Shown one piece after another: positions 5,922 through 12,652 of a stretch of DNA of 15,657 bases. Under the pieces are notes generated by a model. The model searched no databases. It saw nothing but the letters and a program-made list of their open reading frames with translations, and was not told where the DNA came from. How positions within the stretch are numbered: the first letter of the stretch is position 1; the number at the start of each line of letters is the position of its first letter. This DNA comes from CAMYLR01 sp039588915 (GTDB taxonomy: Bacteria > Gemmatimonadota > Gemmatimonadetes > JACCXV01 > JAHWKZ01). The position numbers and the translations under genes were made by a program. The stretch is taken from assembly GCA_039588915.1 (NCBI GenBank), contig JBDGYV010000073.1:1-15657 (forward strand). The letters run 5' to 3'.

Positions 5922-6805
5922 GATGCCTGCCTGTGGAAGTTTGATAGACGCACCGCAGTCCGATAGGACCACAGCAACCCGAGAAAGATCGCGATCTCTA
6001 AGAGAAACCCGATCCACAAGGGTGGCGTTACGTAGAAGATCAGCCCAAAAACGAGGCCGGTCGCCAACGCCACCAACCACGGTCGCCACCAGTGGCGCCG
6101 GAACATGAGCACGACGGCGGCCAGAAACTCCAGCAGCGCAATGCCCCATTGGACTCCTTCCGCTACGGCGCCGGCGTAGGTGTCCGTTATCTCGCCCTCG
6201 GCCCGTTGTTTGATTCCCAGCATGGATTTGCGCATGAACGGGAAGTCGCCCCAGTCGATCAAGAACTGGAATAGGATTACGGGCGAGGTCCACTGATACG
6301 ACCCACGCAAACGGGTAATCAAGCGAGTGTGATTCTTGTCGATCGGTTTCAAAACCCAAGTCCAGCTACCGGTGGTGGGGTGATCGATGCTGACCCACAC
6401 CATGGATCGTAGCGGATCCACGGAGTGAACCCGTTCATAGGCGAAGCCCTCGACGATCGGGACACTGTCGCCGACCTCGAGTCGCTGCAATTCGGGGATG
6501 ATGCGCGTGGCGCTTCGCTGGCCACGGTTGTCGAACCAGTCGTAGCCATAAAAGCCAGCCCGCCGGTCGCCAATTTGAACGATCCAGGGCCAGATCTCCT
6601 CGGGCGGAGCTCGGATCGTGATCGCCCGGGTTGCGTTGAGTTCTGGTGACGCCAGGATTTCGTCCCCCGGCATCGGTCGGGCGACCTCCTCGTCAGTCGC
6701 GCCCCATCGCAACTGCCAGGGGCGTATAAGCGACAGGTAGACCACCAGCGCTAGAAAGAAGATCGACGCTATGGCTCCAACTCTTGTGATAGCGTGTTTG
6801 GACAT
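5918..6805 (-). CDS. Membrane-anchored SRPBCC (START-like) protein
   Basis: A 295-residue protein. An N-terminal helix (~7-25) is followed by an SRPBCC/polyketide-cyclase-like domain (~60-175) with the typical opening ITIRAPPEEIWPWIVQIGD (62-80) and the GFYGYDWFDN segment (84-93), then strands such as WTWVLKPI (148-155). SRPBCC folds hold a deep hydrophobic ligand pocket. Residues ~180-205 form an amphipathic linker, and three hydrophobic segments (~219-235, 242-259, 262-280) close the protein, an uncommon addition. The start at MSKHAITR gives an N-terminal helix right after the initiator; the frame stays open to 6943, but that extension would cross into the divergent promoter region. It is coupled by ATGA to the SnoaL-like lipoprotein, suggesting a shared envelope function with an unknown ligand. 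Confidence 0.85.
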   Translation of the reverse strand: MSKHAITRVGAIASIFFLALVVYLSLIRPWQLRWGATDEEVARPMPGDEILASPELNATRAITIRAPPEEIWPWIVQIGDRRAGFYGYDWFDNRGQRSATRIIPELQRLEVGDSVPIVEGFAYERVHSVDPLRSMVWVSIDHPTTGSWTWVLKPIDKNHTRLITRLRGSYQWTSPVILFQFLIDWGDFPFMRKSMLGIKQRAEGEITDTYAGAVAEGVQWGIALLEFLAAVVLMFRRHWWRPWLVALATGLVFGLIFYVTPPLWIGFLLEIAIFLGLLWSYRTAVRLSNFHRQAS

Positions 6806-6941
6806 GATGAAACGCCTAGGCTCAAGGTAGACCGGGGGTTCCGTCGCGGCACGATCCGGGGGACCATGGTTGAGATTGGCATGATCGTGTACGCTGCACT
6901 CTTTGCAGGCGCTGGACCGAGACCCTGAAGGGAAGGAAGCC
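6806..6941. promoter_or_regulatory. Divergent promoter region
   Basis: This 136-bp gap must hold the start signals for both the SRPBCC gene (minus) and the flavin disulfide oxidoreductase gene (plus). TTGGCA at 6876-6881 is a possible -35 for the plus strand, but no good -10 lies at the expected distance. No clear regulator site was recognised. Confidence 0.35.
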
Positions 6942-8336
6942 ATGACTCAAGGAGATCGCTTTGATGCCATCGTCATTGGCACCGGGCAGGCGGGGAAGCC
7001 GCTCGCGCGCTCGCTCGCCGCGGCCGGGCGAAACACCGCGATCATCGAGAGCGGTCATGTCGGTGGAACGTGTATCAACGTCGGGTGCACGCCTACCAAG
7101 GCGATGGTCGCCAGCGCGCGGATCGCGCATCTCGGACGGCGGGCGGCCGATTACGGTGTGGATACGGGGGCGGTGCACGTGGATTTGCCACGCGTCATCG
7201 AGCGAAAGCGATCGATCGTGCAGAGTTTCCGCGATGGTAGCCGTCGCCGTCTCGAAAACACTCCGGGCGTAGAGTTGATCTTTGGCCGGGCACAGTTCGT
7301 TGAGCCACACAGGGTAATGGTTCATGAATCGATGGGGGACGAACGGGTGCTCGAGGCCGAGTCGATCTTCATCAATACCGGTGGCAGCCCAGCGATTCCA
7401 TCTATTGTGAAAGATGCGGACTTCTTGACGTCGTCGACGATCATGGAACTTGACGAGCTGCCGACGCACTTGATCGTCCTCGGTGGCGGCTATGTGGGCT
7501 CCGAGTTTGGCCAGATGTTCCGTCGCTTTGGCAGTGAAGTGACGATCCTTCAGCGCGCCGATTGTCTGCTGACACGCGAAGACGACGATGTGTGCGACGC
7601 GGTGGCGGAGGTATTCCGGGAAGACGGGATAGAGCTCTGGTTCGGAGCCAATGTCGTCGGGGTCGAGCGCCAAACCGGGGATAGCGGCGCGTACGTTGTC
7701 ACCGCTCGCGTGGGTGGAGAAGAGCGTGAGGTGTACGGGTCGCATTTGCTCGTGTCTACGGGCAGAATCCCAAACACCAGCGGGCTTGGTCTGGATCAGG
7801 CGGGCGTCGAAACTGATGAGCGTGGCTCTATCCTCGTCAACGACAGGCTGGAAACGAATGTCCCCGGCATCTACGCGCTCGGCGACGTCAACGGGGGTCC
7901 TGCCTTCACTCATATCGCGTACGACGACTACCGGGTGATCGAGTCCAACCTTCTCGGCACCGGAGGCGCCAGCACGGCGAACCGACTCGTCCCTTACACC
8001 GTGTTCATCGATCCCGAGCTGGGGCGCGTCGGGTTGTCGGAGCGCGAGGCGGTAGAGGTAGAGCGCAATATCCGCGTCGCCAAGCTGCCGATGACGAACG
8101 TGGCGCGGGCGATCGAGCGAAGCGAGACGCGAGGTTTCATGAAGGCGATCGTCGATGCCGACACGGACGAGGTCCTCGGTTGCGCCATCTTTGGTATCGA
8201 GGGCGGCGAAATCATGTCGGTGCTTCAGGTGGCGATGATGGGAGGGCTGCCGTACACGGCCCTCCGGGACGGGGTGTTTGCGCACCCGACCCTCGCCGAG
8301 TCGCTCAACAACTTGTTCATGGCGATGGACGCATAG
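6942..8336 (+). CDS. FAD-dependent pyridine nucleotide-disulfide oxidoreductase (mercuric reductase/RclA-like)
   Basis: A 464-residue class I flavoprotein disulfide reductase. The N-terminal FAD motif is VIGTGQAGKP (11-20). The redox-active disulfide is Cys44/Cys49 in GGTCINVGCTPTK. The NAD(P)H Rossmann motif is LGGGYVGSEFG (180-190), the second FAD contact is ALGDVNG (312-318), and the dimer interface carries the His448/Glu453 pair (HPTLAE). It lacks both the N-terminal metal-binding domain and the C-terminal Cys pair that deliver Hg(II) in MerA, so automatic labelling as mercuric reductase would be misleading. It is closer to RclA-type enzymes, whose E. coli member protects against hypochlorous acid. 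The substrate is unknown. GGAAGGA lies about five bases before the ATG. It is followed after 41 bp by the L7/L12-like gene. Confidence 0.92.
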   Translation: MTQGDRFDAIVIGTGQAGKPLARSLAAAGRNTAIIESGHVGGTCINVGCTPTKAMVASARIAHLGRRAADYGVDTGAVHVDLPRVIERKRSIVQSFRDGSRRRLENTPGVELIFGRAQFVEPHRVMVHESMGDERVLEAESIFINTGGSPAIPSIVKDADFLTSSTIMELDELPTHLIVLGGGYVGSEFGQMFRRFGSEVTILQRADCLLTREDDDVCDAVAEVFREDGIELWFGANVVGVERQTGDSGAYVVTARVGGEEREVYGSHLLVSTGRIPNTSGLGLDQAGVETDERGSILVNDRLETNVPGIYALGDVNGGPAFTHIAYDDYRVIESNLLGTGGASTANRLVPYTVFIDPELGRVGLSEREAVEVERNIRVAKLPMTNVARAIERSETRGFMKAIVDADTDEVLGCAIFGIEGGEIMSVLQVAMMGGLPYTALRDGVFAHPTLAESLNNLFMAMDA

Positions 8337-8377
8337 GCGTCCCGGTGCGGCGGGAGCTCAAGTTGGAGGCTTAGTGC

Positions 8378-8656
8378 ATGGAGAATCAACTGTCAGTCCA
8401 GATTTTGATCGTTATCGGGGCGCTCCTGGCGTTGGGGTTTTTTATGGTCCAACGCAGGCGTAGCAAAGTCGAGAGTTTGCGAAGGACGGGGGTCTATCCA
8501 CGCGCCGGCGAGGAGACCGAGGCAGACGTCGACCGGCTTATCCTGAAGGGTCACAAGATCGAGGCGATCAAGGTCTTTCGGGCGCTGCACGACGTGGACT
8601 TGAAAGAAGCCAAGGAAGCCGTTGAGAAACGCCAGCGGGAGCTCGGCCGACGATAG
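8378..8656 (+). CDS. Membrane-anchored protein with ribosomal L7/L12 C-terminal-like domain
   Basis: A 92-residue protein. An N-terminal helix (~7-24) ends in a basic stop-transfer QRRRSK, followed by a short linker. Residues ~46-88 match the alpha-beta-alpha fold of the L7/L12 C-terminal domain: DRLILKGHKIEAIKVFRA and then DLKEAKEAVEKRQ, the characteristic LKEAKxxVE helix. This is not the ribosomal stalk protein, because the L10-binding N-terminal domain is replaced by the membrane helix. Small proteins of this design occur in many bacteria, often labelled L7/L12-like, with no known role. GGAGG lies eight bases before the ATG. It probably shares a transcript with the upstream oxidoreductase and is convergent with the lipoprotein gene 11 bp downstream. 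Confidence 0.85.
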   Translation: MENQLSVQILIVIGALLALGFFMVQRRRSKVESLRRTGVYPRAGEETEADVDRLILKGHKIEAIKVFRALHDVDLKEAKEAVEKRQRELGRR

Positions 8657-8667
8657 GCGCTCGAGCG

Positions 8668-9348
8668 CTAGGGCGTCACGAGCTCGACCAGCTTCAAATC
8701 CTCGTCGATGATGATGCCAACGCCGCGCGCAAAGACCTTATAGTCGCTGTCGTTCTTTAGTGGGTCTAGCTCTCGAACGCGAATCGTCTCGGTGAAGGTC
8801 CCCGCCGGTACCTCTGTCGTTCTGAACTCGACGATCTCAACCTCGTCCTCCGCCTCACCAGGGGCGATCTCCATCTTGAACGCCATGCCGGGCCGCGGAT
8901 CCGCGGGCATGATGATCCCCGGCCCGCTTCCGGGATCATCTGCACGCCACACGCCTTCGTGGGGGTCGACCGCCTCGCCGAAGTAGCAAACTGTCCCATC
9001 ACTCGCTTGCGCGAAGTAGTTGCGAGAGACTTCCTTAACCCTGCCGTTCTTGAACTCGCGCTCTTCGATGACCCGCGTGGTGACTCCGGCCACCACCTCG
9101 GTTTCATCGAGCACCGTGACTTCGACCCGTTCGTTCCCGCCTTCGAGAACCCACTGCTTGCCTACATCCATCGGGAAGTACGGATTAGTCGATTCTAGAG
9201 TGAAGTCACCGGTCGCCGAGCAGAGCGCCGGATCGAGCAGGGTGAGCGATCGGTCTGTTCCGTCGAAGTTGCTCTGCGTTTTGCCACACCCCTGGACAAA
9301 CACGAAACCCAGGGTTGCCAAGAGACCGAGGATCCCGATTCGAATCAT
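8668..9348 (-). CDS. Lipoprotein of unknown function with NPYFP-x3-G-x2-W motif
   Basis: A 226-residue predicted lipoprotein. The signal sequence ends VQGC with Cys21 as the lipidated residue. The mature protein is acidic and strand-rich. It contains NPYFPMDVGKQWVLEG (55-70), a pattern I recognise from uncharacterised secreted proteins of environmental bacteria, usually written NPYFPL-x-G-x-W. Later segments VTTRVIEERE and VPAGTFTETIRVRE suggest a two-layer beta sheet. A second Cys pair (Cys43 and Cys93) could form a disulfide after export. ATG 9348 is preferred over the GTG at 9357 because AAAGG lies nine bases before it and the signal peptide starts cleanly as MIRIGIL. No neighbour shows its role. 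It is convergent with the L7/L12-like gene. Confidence 0.8.
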   Translation of the reverse strand: MIRIGILGLLATLGFVFVQGCGKTQSNFDGTDRSLTLLDPALCSATGDFTLESTNPYFPMDVGKQWVLEGGNERVEVTVLDETEVVAGVTTRVIEEREFKNGRVKEVSRNYFAQASDGTVCYFGEAVDPHEGVWRADDPGSGPGIIMPADPRPGMAFKMEIAPGEAEDEVEIVEFRTTEVPAGTFTETIRVRELDPLKNDSDYKVFARGVGIIIDEDLKLVELVTP

Positions 9349-9460
9349 CGCCGTCACCTTTCGGTTGGGGTGTGAGTGTACGCGCTCTACGAGAGGAACG
9401 ATCCGGCACCCTGGTTTGTGGCCGCAAGGTCGATCGCGCAGGGCTGTGAGGGGGTGTCCC

Positions 9461-9476
9461 TACCACTAAACGGGTA
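9461..9476. promoter_or_regulatory. Candidate NarL/LuxR-family 7-2-7 operator
   Basis: TACCACTAAACGGGTA consists of two heptamers facing each other with 2 bp between them (TACCACT, AA, ACGGGTA). This is the 7-2-7 geometry used by NarL/NarP-type response regulators, whose heptamer is close to TACYNMT; the right heptamer deviates at one position. It lies 157 bp upstream of the hemerythrin ATG and 112 bp upstream of the divergent lipoprotein start. Plus-strand TTGACC at 9504-9509 could be a -35, but no clear -10 follows. Confidence 0.35.
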
Positions 9477-9632
9477 ATTCCCTTACAGACACGACGATCT
9501 GCTTTGACCTACACTGGTTTTAGATTTTGGGTTAGTGTACGCCCGTGGGCGGGAGAACCGCACCTTTTCCTTTATGGCGGGGTCGGTTTTCCGATCAAGC
9601 CGTAGTTGCAACGAGGTAGGCCCTGGTGTGAT

Positions 9633-10202
9633 ATGAGCGATCGGTCTGAGAACCTGCGACCCTCTGCGGTGCTGAAAAGTGAGCACCGTGTGATCGAACG
9701 CGTGCTTCGCGTGCTCGAGACGCTGGTGGTCAGGTCCGAGCAAGAGCAAGGCTTCGAGTTGGAGTCGCTGAAGCAGTGCGTGGAGTTCTTCCGCTTGTTC
9801 GCTGACGCCTGCCATCACGCGAAGGAGGAGGACCTGCTTTTTCCCGTTCTCGAAGAGCGTGGGATCCCCCGTGAGGGGGGACCAATCGGAGTGATGCTCC
9901 ACGAGCACTCGCAGGCCCGCGTGCTCACCAAGGAGATGGGTGCGGCGTTGACAGTGTTCGAGGGTGGTGACAACGGAGGCGAAGTCCGATTCCGAGACGC
10001 GGCGAGACAGTACCTCACTCTCTTGGTCAATCACATCTACAAGGAAGACAACATCCTGTTCAACATGGGTGACCACGTGATGACGGACGCGGACCAGACC
10101 CTGCTCTGCGGACGGTTTGGTGAGGTTGGCTGCCGTGCGTTCGAGGGCAAGCACCGTGAGGAGTTGGCAGCGATCGCGGACGAGTTAGAGGCGCGCTGGT
10201 AG
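9633..10202 (+). CDS. Hemerythrin HHE domain protein
   Basis: A 189-residue four-helix-bundle protein of the hemerythrin-like family, expected to bind a non-heme di-iron centre and to handle O2, NO or iron. The ligand set is visible: His18 in SEHRVIERV, His62 and Glu66 in CHHAKEEDLLFP, His90/His92 in LHEHSQAR, and His134 with Glu138 in NHIYKEDNILF. The order H...HxxxE...H...HxxxE fits bacterial cytoplasmic single-domain hemerythrins of about 180 residues. The ATG at 9633 places His18 at the family-typical distance from the N-terminus; a TTG at 9606 would add nine residues. The ribosome binding site is weak. The gene appears monocistronic, bounded by a strong terminator and preceded by a possible response-regulator site. 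Confidence 0.93.
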   Translation: MSDRSENLRPSAVLKSEHRVIERVLRVLETLVVRSEQEQGFELESLKQCVEFFRLFADACHHAKEEDLLFPVLEERGIPREGGPIGVMLHEHSQARVLTKEMGAALTVFEGGDNGGEVRFRDAARQYLTLLVNHIYKEDNILFNMGDHVMTDADQTLLCGRFGEVGCRAFEGKHREELAAIADELEARW

Positions 10203-10227
10203 ATCGCGTCGTTTCCGTCGCAACGAG

Positions 10228-10258
10228 AAGGAAGCCCCGTTCCCGACGGGGCTTCCTT
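10228..10258 (+). terminator. Strong hairpin terminator after hemerythrin gene
   Basis: AAGGAAGCCCCGT (10228-10240) pairs perfectly with ACGGGGCTTCCTT (10246-10258) around a TCCCG loop, a 13-bp GC-rich stem 25 bases after the hemerythrin stop. The T run on the 3' side is built into the stem end (CCTT) and the tail beyond it is poor in T. The stem strength still makes intrinsic termination likely, perhaps in both directions. Confidence 0.8.
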
Positions 10259-10270
10259 GCTTGGGGCGCG

Positions 10271-10308
10271 ATCACCGTGGTGATGTCATAGGTTTCTGGC
10301 CAGAAACC
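10271..10308. promoter_or_regulatory. Two tandem palindromes upstream of zinc-ribbon membrane protein gene
   Basis: ATCACC-GT-GGTGAT (10271-10284) and the 18-bp perfect palindrome GGTTTCTGGCCAGAAACC (10291-10308) sit side by side between the hemerythrin terminator and the Shine-Dalgarno at 10310-10315. Their centres are 22 bp apart, about two helical turns. This suggests two operator sites on the same DNA face, or alternatively two leader hairpins next to the ribosome binding site. No repressor gene lies adjacent. Confidence 0.45.
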
Positions 10309-10321
10309 CGGAGGATCGGCC

Positions 10322-10657
10322 ATGCCACTAGTGAAGATATGTCCGAGCTGTAATGAGCGAATGTTGCCTTTGGGCCACGAGCGCCTGAGCCGCGAGCGCC
10401 TGTGGTCGGCGATCCGGAAACCGAGAGTGGTGAAGTGCCCGCACTGCGGCACAGCATACAAAGCGTCGCGGGGTTACTGGTACATGGCGCACATCGGAGG
10501 TCTTGTCACCGGGATTGGAGCGCTCGGGTTGCTGGGATTGACGGTCGACCTCATCTCGCCGACATACACGCTCGGAGCCTTCGTCGTTACCGGCTTTGGG
10601 ATTGGGATCATGTACTTCGGTCTCTGGCGCATACGACTAGAGAAAGTGGGCGAGTAA
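10322..10657 (+). CDS. Zinc-ribbon membrane protein, unknown function
   Basis: A 111-residue protein with an N-terminal cytoplasmic zinc ribbon and two membrane helices. The ribbon has CPSC (Cys7/Cys10) and CPHC (Cys39/Cys42) knuckles separated by a basic helix (RLSRERLWSAIRKPR). Hydrophobic segments span about 56-78 and 80-101, with a short basic C-terminal tail. The pattern resembles small bacterial proteins that use a ribbon for protein contacts near the membrane; no specific family is claimed. GGAGGA lies six bases before the ATG, so the start is firm. The gene is isolated between a strong terminator with two palindromes upstream and a convergent gene 20 bp downstream. Confidence 0.85.
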   Translation: MPLVKICPSCNERMLPLGHERLSRERLWSAIRKPRVVKCPHCGTAYKASRGYWYMAHIGGLVTGIGALGLLGLTVDLISPTYTLGAFVVTGFGIGIMYFGLWRIRLEKVGE

Positions 10658-10677
10658 CTCGAGGTGGCCTCCTTCGG

Positions 10678-12354
10678 TCAATCCTCGGTCAACCGTTGAA
10701 TCGCTCGGCGCAGCCGTTGGTGACGGTCGAAACGGAGCAAGTACTCCGATTCTCGCGAGCCGCCCTTGCTGCGCACCATTGCGGCTAGTGCTCGCCTGTC
10801 CGCCGCTGGCCAACGCTCGAAACCTGGCAAGATGAGAATCAATGGCCCCCAGCGCTTCCAGGCCAACCGTTCTGCCGTCGAGGCGCGATCGGTTGAACGC
10901 ACGCCAAGCAGCTTGGCCGCCTCGTTTGCACACGTTCTTTCGGCGGCGCGATCATAACCGAACCGCTCGGCCAGGTAGTCGGTGATCCGCAGTCCAACGT
11001 TCGCCAGAGGGAGCACACCGATCACATCATCACGGCGTTTGCTCAGATACAGGTAGTGGTTGTCGGAGGCGAGCTTCTTCAACGTGGCCGCGTTTGACCG
11101 GTATGTCGGCGTTGTGTCCATGCGGCGTTCCTCCCGCCGCATCAGCCGGAGGCACTGGGCGGATCGCGGCCGGAACCCCAGCTTCTGATAGAACCACCAC
11201 GCGCCTGAGCGGATGGCGTCGTCGTTGTCTCGACCGATCTGGTAGGGGTCGATGGTGAACGCATCGCAGCCGAACAGATCGTAAGCGACCTTCAAAACGC
11301 GACCGTACATCCAAGCCGCTTCCGCAGTACGAAAAGTGTCGAAGATCGTGAAGGCGATCTCGGCCGAGCCAAAGAGAGCCAGATAGGTTCCGTATCCCAC
11401 GGGCACGCCGTTTCTTAATAAGACGAACCCGTAAAGCGTTTCGAGCAAGAACCGCTGTTCTGGCTTCACACCGATCAGCGCTATTTGTAGGCCTGAGCCA
11501 CAGTCGATTAGCCGGACGTCGTTTCGGTTGCCGTGCGCGAAGGCGTCGAGGTCGCGGGCACGGGTGACCATGGTGGCACGCGCCAGGTCGATCAGCTTCT
11601 GACCCTCGCGCGCCGAAACCATCCGCACTGGTGACGCTGGAAGAGCCAGTTCCTTTCTGATCGAAGGGCGAGAAAGCCGTGGCGGGCCGGTTTGAAACAC
11701 GATCGGCGCGCGACGGTACTTTTCTGTCGTGCGAGATGGGGTATCCGGGCCGGGCGACAAGCGGAGCGGAATAGCGAGCTCTTCCAGCACAGTCTCGGCT
11801 TCGATCCCGCTCGTCGCTACCTGTCCAAACCTACGCAGGACAAACTCGGCATCGGTCTCATCGGGTCCCTTGAGCCGCTCGATCCAGCCTCGGGCGCCGA
11901 AATCGAACTCGTCTAAACCCAGGGTTTCACCGAACAACGCCAGCCGGGGCAAGAGGTCCTCGAGCTTCTCGTGGTGCTCGAAGTCATCCCATTCAATCGT
12001 CAGGTATCGACCCCAACGTCGAGCCAACCATGCTGCGGTCGCCGGGAAGAACGAAAAGTGGATCGTGGTACCGGCGATCCCGTTGTCACTCAACGCTCGC
12101 TGGAACCGCCGCAGGTCGCTCCGGTTAGGGAAGTTCTCCAGCATGCGCTCGATGGTCGCCAGCAGGAGGTCGTCGTCCGGATAGGCGCGCATGAAGCACA
12201 GCGCATCGTGGAGGCGGAGAACTTGTGACGACCGCTTAAAGCGTCGCTTCTCGAGCTGGTGCAGAAGATCGAGTTTGCGCTCACCGGCGTCGCTTCCAAA
12301 GTCGAGTCGTCTTCGCTCGAGCTCTGCCAACCACCGCGCGAGTTGATCTGGCAC
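10678..12354 (-). CDS. Large uncharacterised protein with GNAT-like segment
   Basis: A cytoplasmic protein of 558 residues that I do not recognise by name. Three parts can be seen. Residues ~1-190 are helical and charged, with FFPATAAWLARRWGRYLTIEW near 102-122. Residues ~245-400 look like a degenerate GNAT acyltransferase: strands with GFVLLRNGVPVGYGTYLA (309-326), then a helix and the strongly patterned DPYQIGRDNDDAIRSGAWWF (369-388) running into YQKLGFRP (389-396), which recalls the final GNAT helix-strand. Residues ~425-558 are an Arg-rich helical region with WGPLILILPGF. No signal peptide or membrane helix is evident. GTG 12354 is chosen because GGGAG lies five bases before it; GTG 12360 adds two residues. 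The gene stands alone, convergent with the zinc-ribbon gene. An acetyltransferase role is a guess. Confidence 0.8.
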   Translation of the reverse strand: MPDQLARWLAELERRRLDFGSDAGERKLDLLHQLEKRRFKRSSQVLRLHDALCFMRAYPDDDLLLATIERMLENFPNRSDLRRFQRALSDNGIAGTTIHFSFFPATAAWLARRWGRYLTIEWDDFEHHEKLEDLLPRLALFGETLGLDEFDFGARGWIERLKGPDETDAEFVLRRFGQVATSGIEAETVLEELAIPLRLSPGPDTPSRTTEKYRRAPIVFQTGPPRLSRPSIRKELALPASPVRMVSAREGQKLIDLARATMVTRARDLDAFAHGNRNDVRLIDCGSGLQIALIGVKPEQRFLLETLYGFVLLRNGVPVGYGTYLALFGSAEIAFTIFDTFRTAEAAWMYGRVLKVAYDLFGCDAFTIDPYQIGRDNDDAIRSGAWWFYQKLGFRPRSAQCLRLMRREERRMDTTPTYRSNAATLKKLASDNHYLYLSKRRDDVIGVLPLANVGLRITDYLAERFGYDRAAERTCANEAAKLLGVRSTDRASTAERLAWKRWGPLILILPGFERWPAADRRALAAMVRSKGGSRESEYLLRFDRHQRLRRAIQRLTED

Positions 12355-12530
12355 GTCCACTCCCGGCTGCTGTCTTGCCCCCGGTCAATTCCCGGAAGCG
12401 CTGGCATAGCATGACAGCGAACGAGCCTAGGTGCATGCTGGGGGGCGGTCAAGGAGCCGTGGCCAGCAATGGAGTTAGCGGGCACTTTCGTCGGGTGAGA
12501 GCGTGGGCTGCGGTTCTGCGCTAAGATTCT

Positions 12531-12536
12531 TACAAT
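12531..12536 (+). promoter_or_regulatory. Possible -10 element for the cytochrome c gene
   Basis: TACAAT matches the sigma-70 -10 consensus in five of six positions, 116 bp before the cytochrome ATG. No good -35 lies at 16-18 bp. The rest of the 298-bp gap between the divergent genes (12355-12652) holds only a GAGCCCT/AGGGCTC inverted repeat (12567-12573 with 12597-12603) in the presumed leader, and I see no coding sequence in it. Confidence 0.25.
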
Positions 12537-12652
12537 AAGGCTAGGGAGATTCCCCACAGACGTCAGGAGCCCTGCGACGTACGATTCATAAGACAAAGGG
12601 CTCTTTGATGGGTGTGTCGTGAGTGCTTCGGATTCAGCGTAGGGAGCTTGAC

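Noticed and set aside
6822..8285. 487-codon open frame on the minus strand
   Set aside because: It lies fully antisense to the flavin disulfide oxidoreductase, whose motifs are all intact; its translation is His/Arg/Asp-rich with no recognisable fold, typical of a shadow frame in GC-rich DNA.
6942..8336. Label as mercuric reductase (merA)
   Set aside because: No metal-binding N-terminal domain, no C-terminal cysteine pair and no mer genes nearby.
8378..8656. Label as ribosomal protein L7/L12 (rplL)
   Set aside because: The N-terminal L10-binding domain is missing and replaced by a membrane helix; no ribosomal gene context.
8657..8668. Perfect 12-bp palindrome GCGCTCGAGCGC between two convergent genes
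   Set aside because: As RNA it gives only a 4-bp stem with no T-tract, so it is not a convincing terminator; its composition is common in GC-rich DNA.
9243..9648. 15-bp direct repeat TGAGCGATCGGTCTG at 9243-9257 and 9634-9648
   Set aside because: Both copies lie in coding sequence (in different frames and on opposite coding strands), with no similarity beyond 15 bases. A single match of this length in 15.6 kb can arise by chance.
9483..10154. 223-codon minus-strand frame across the hemerythrin gene
   Set aside because: Antisense to a gene with a complete set of di-iron ligands; no motifs of its own.
12090..12596. Minus-strand frame reaching upstream of the large unknown protein gene
   Set aside because: It overlaps the N-terminal part of that gene in another frame and its translation is low-complexity and Ser/Arg-rich; no start signal was seen.
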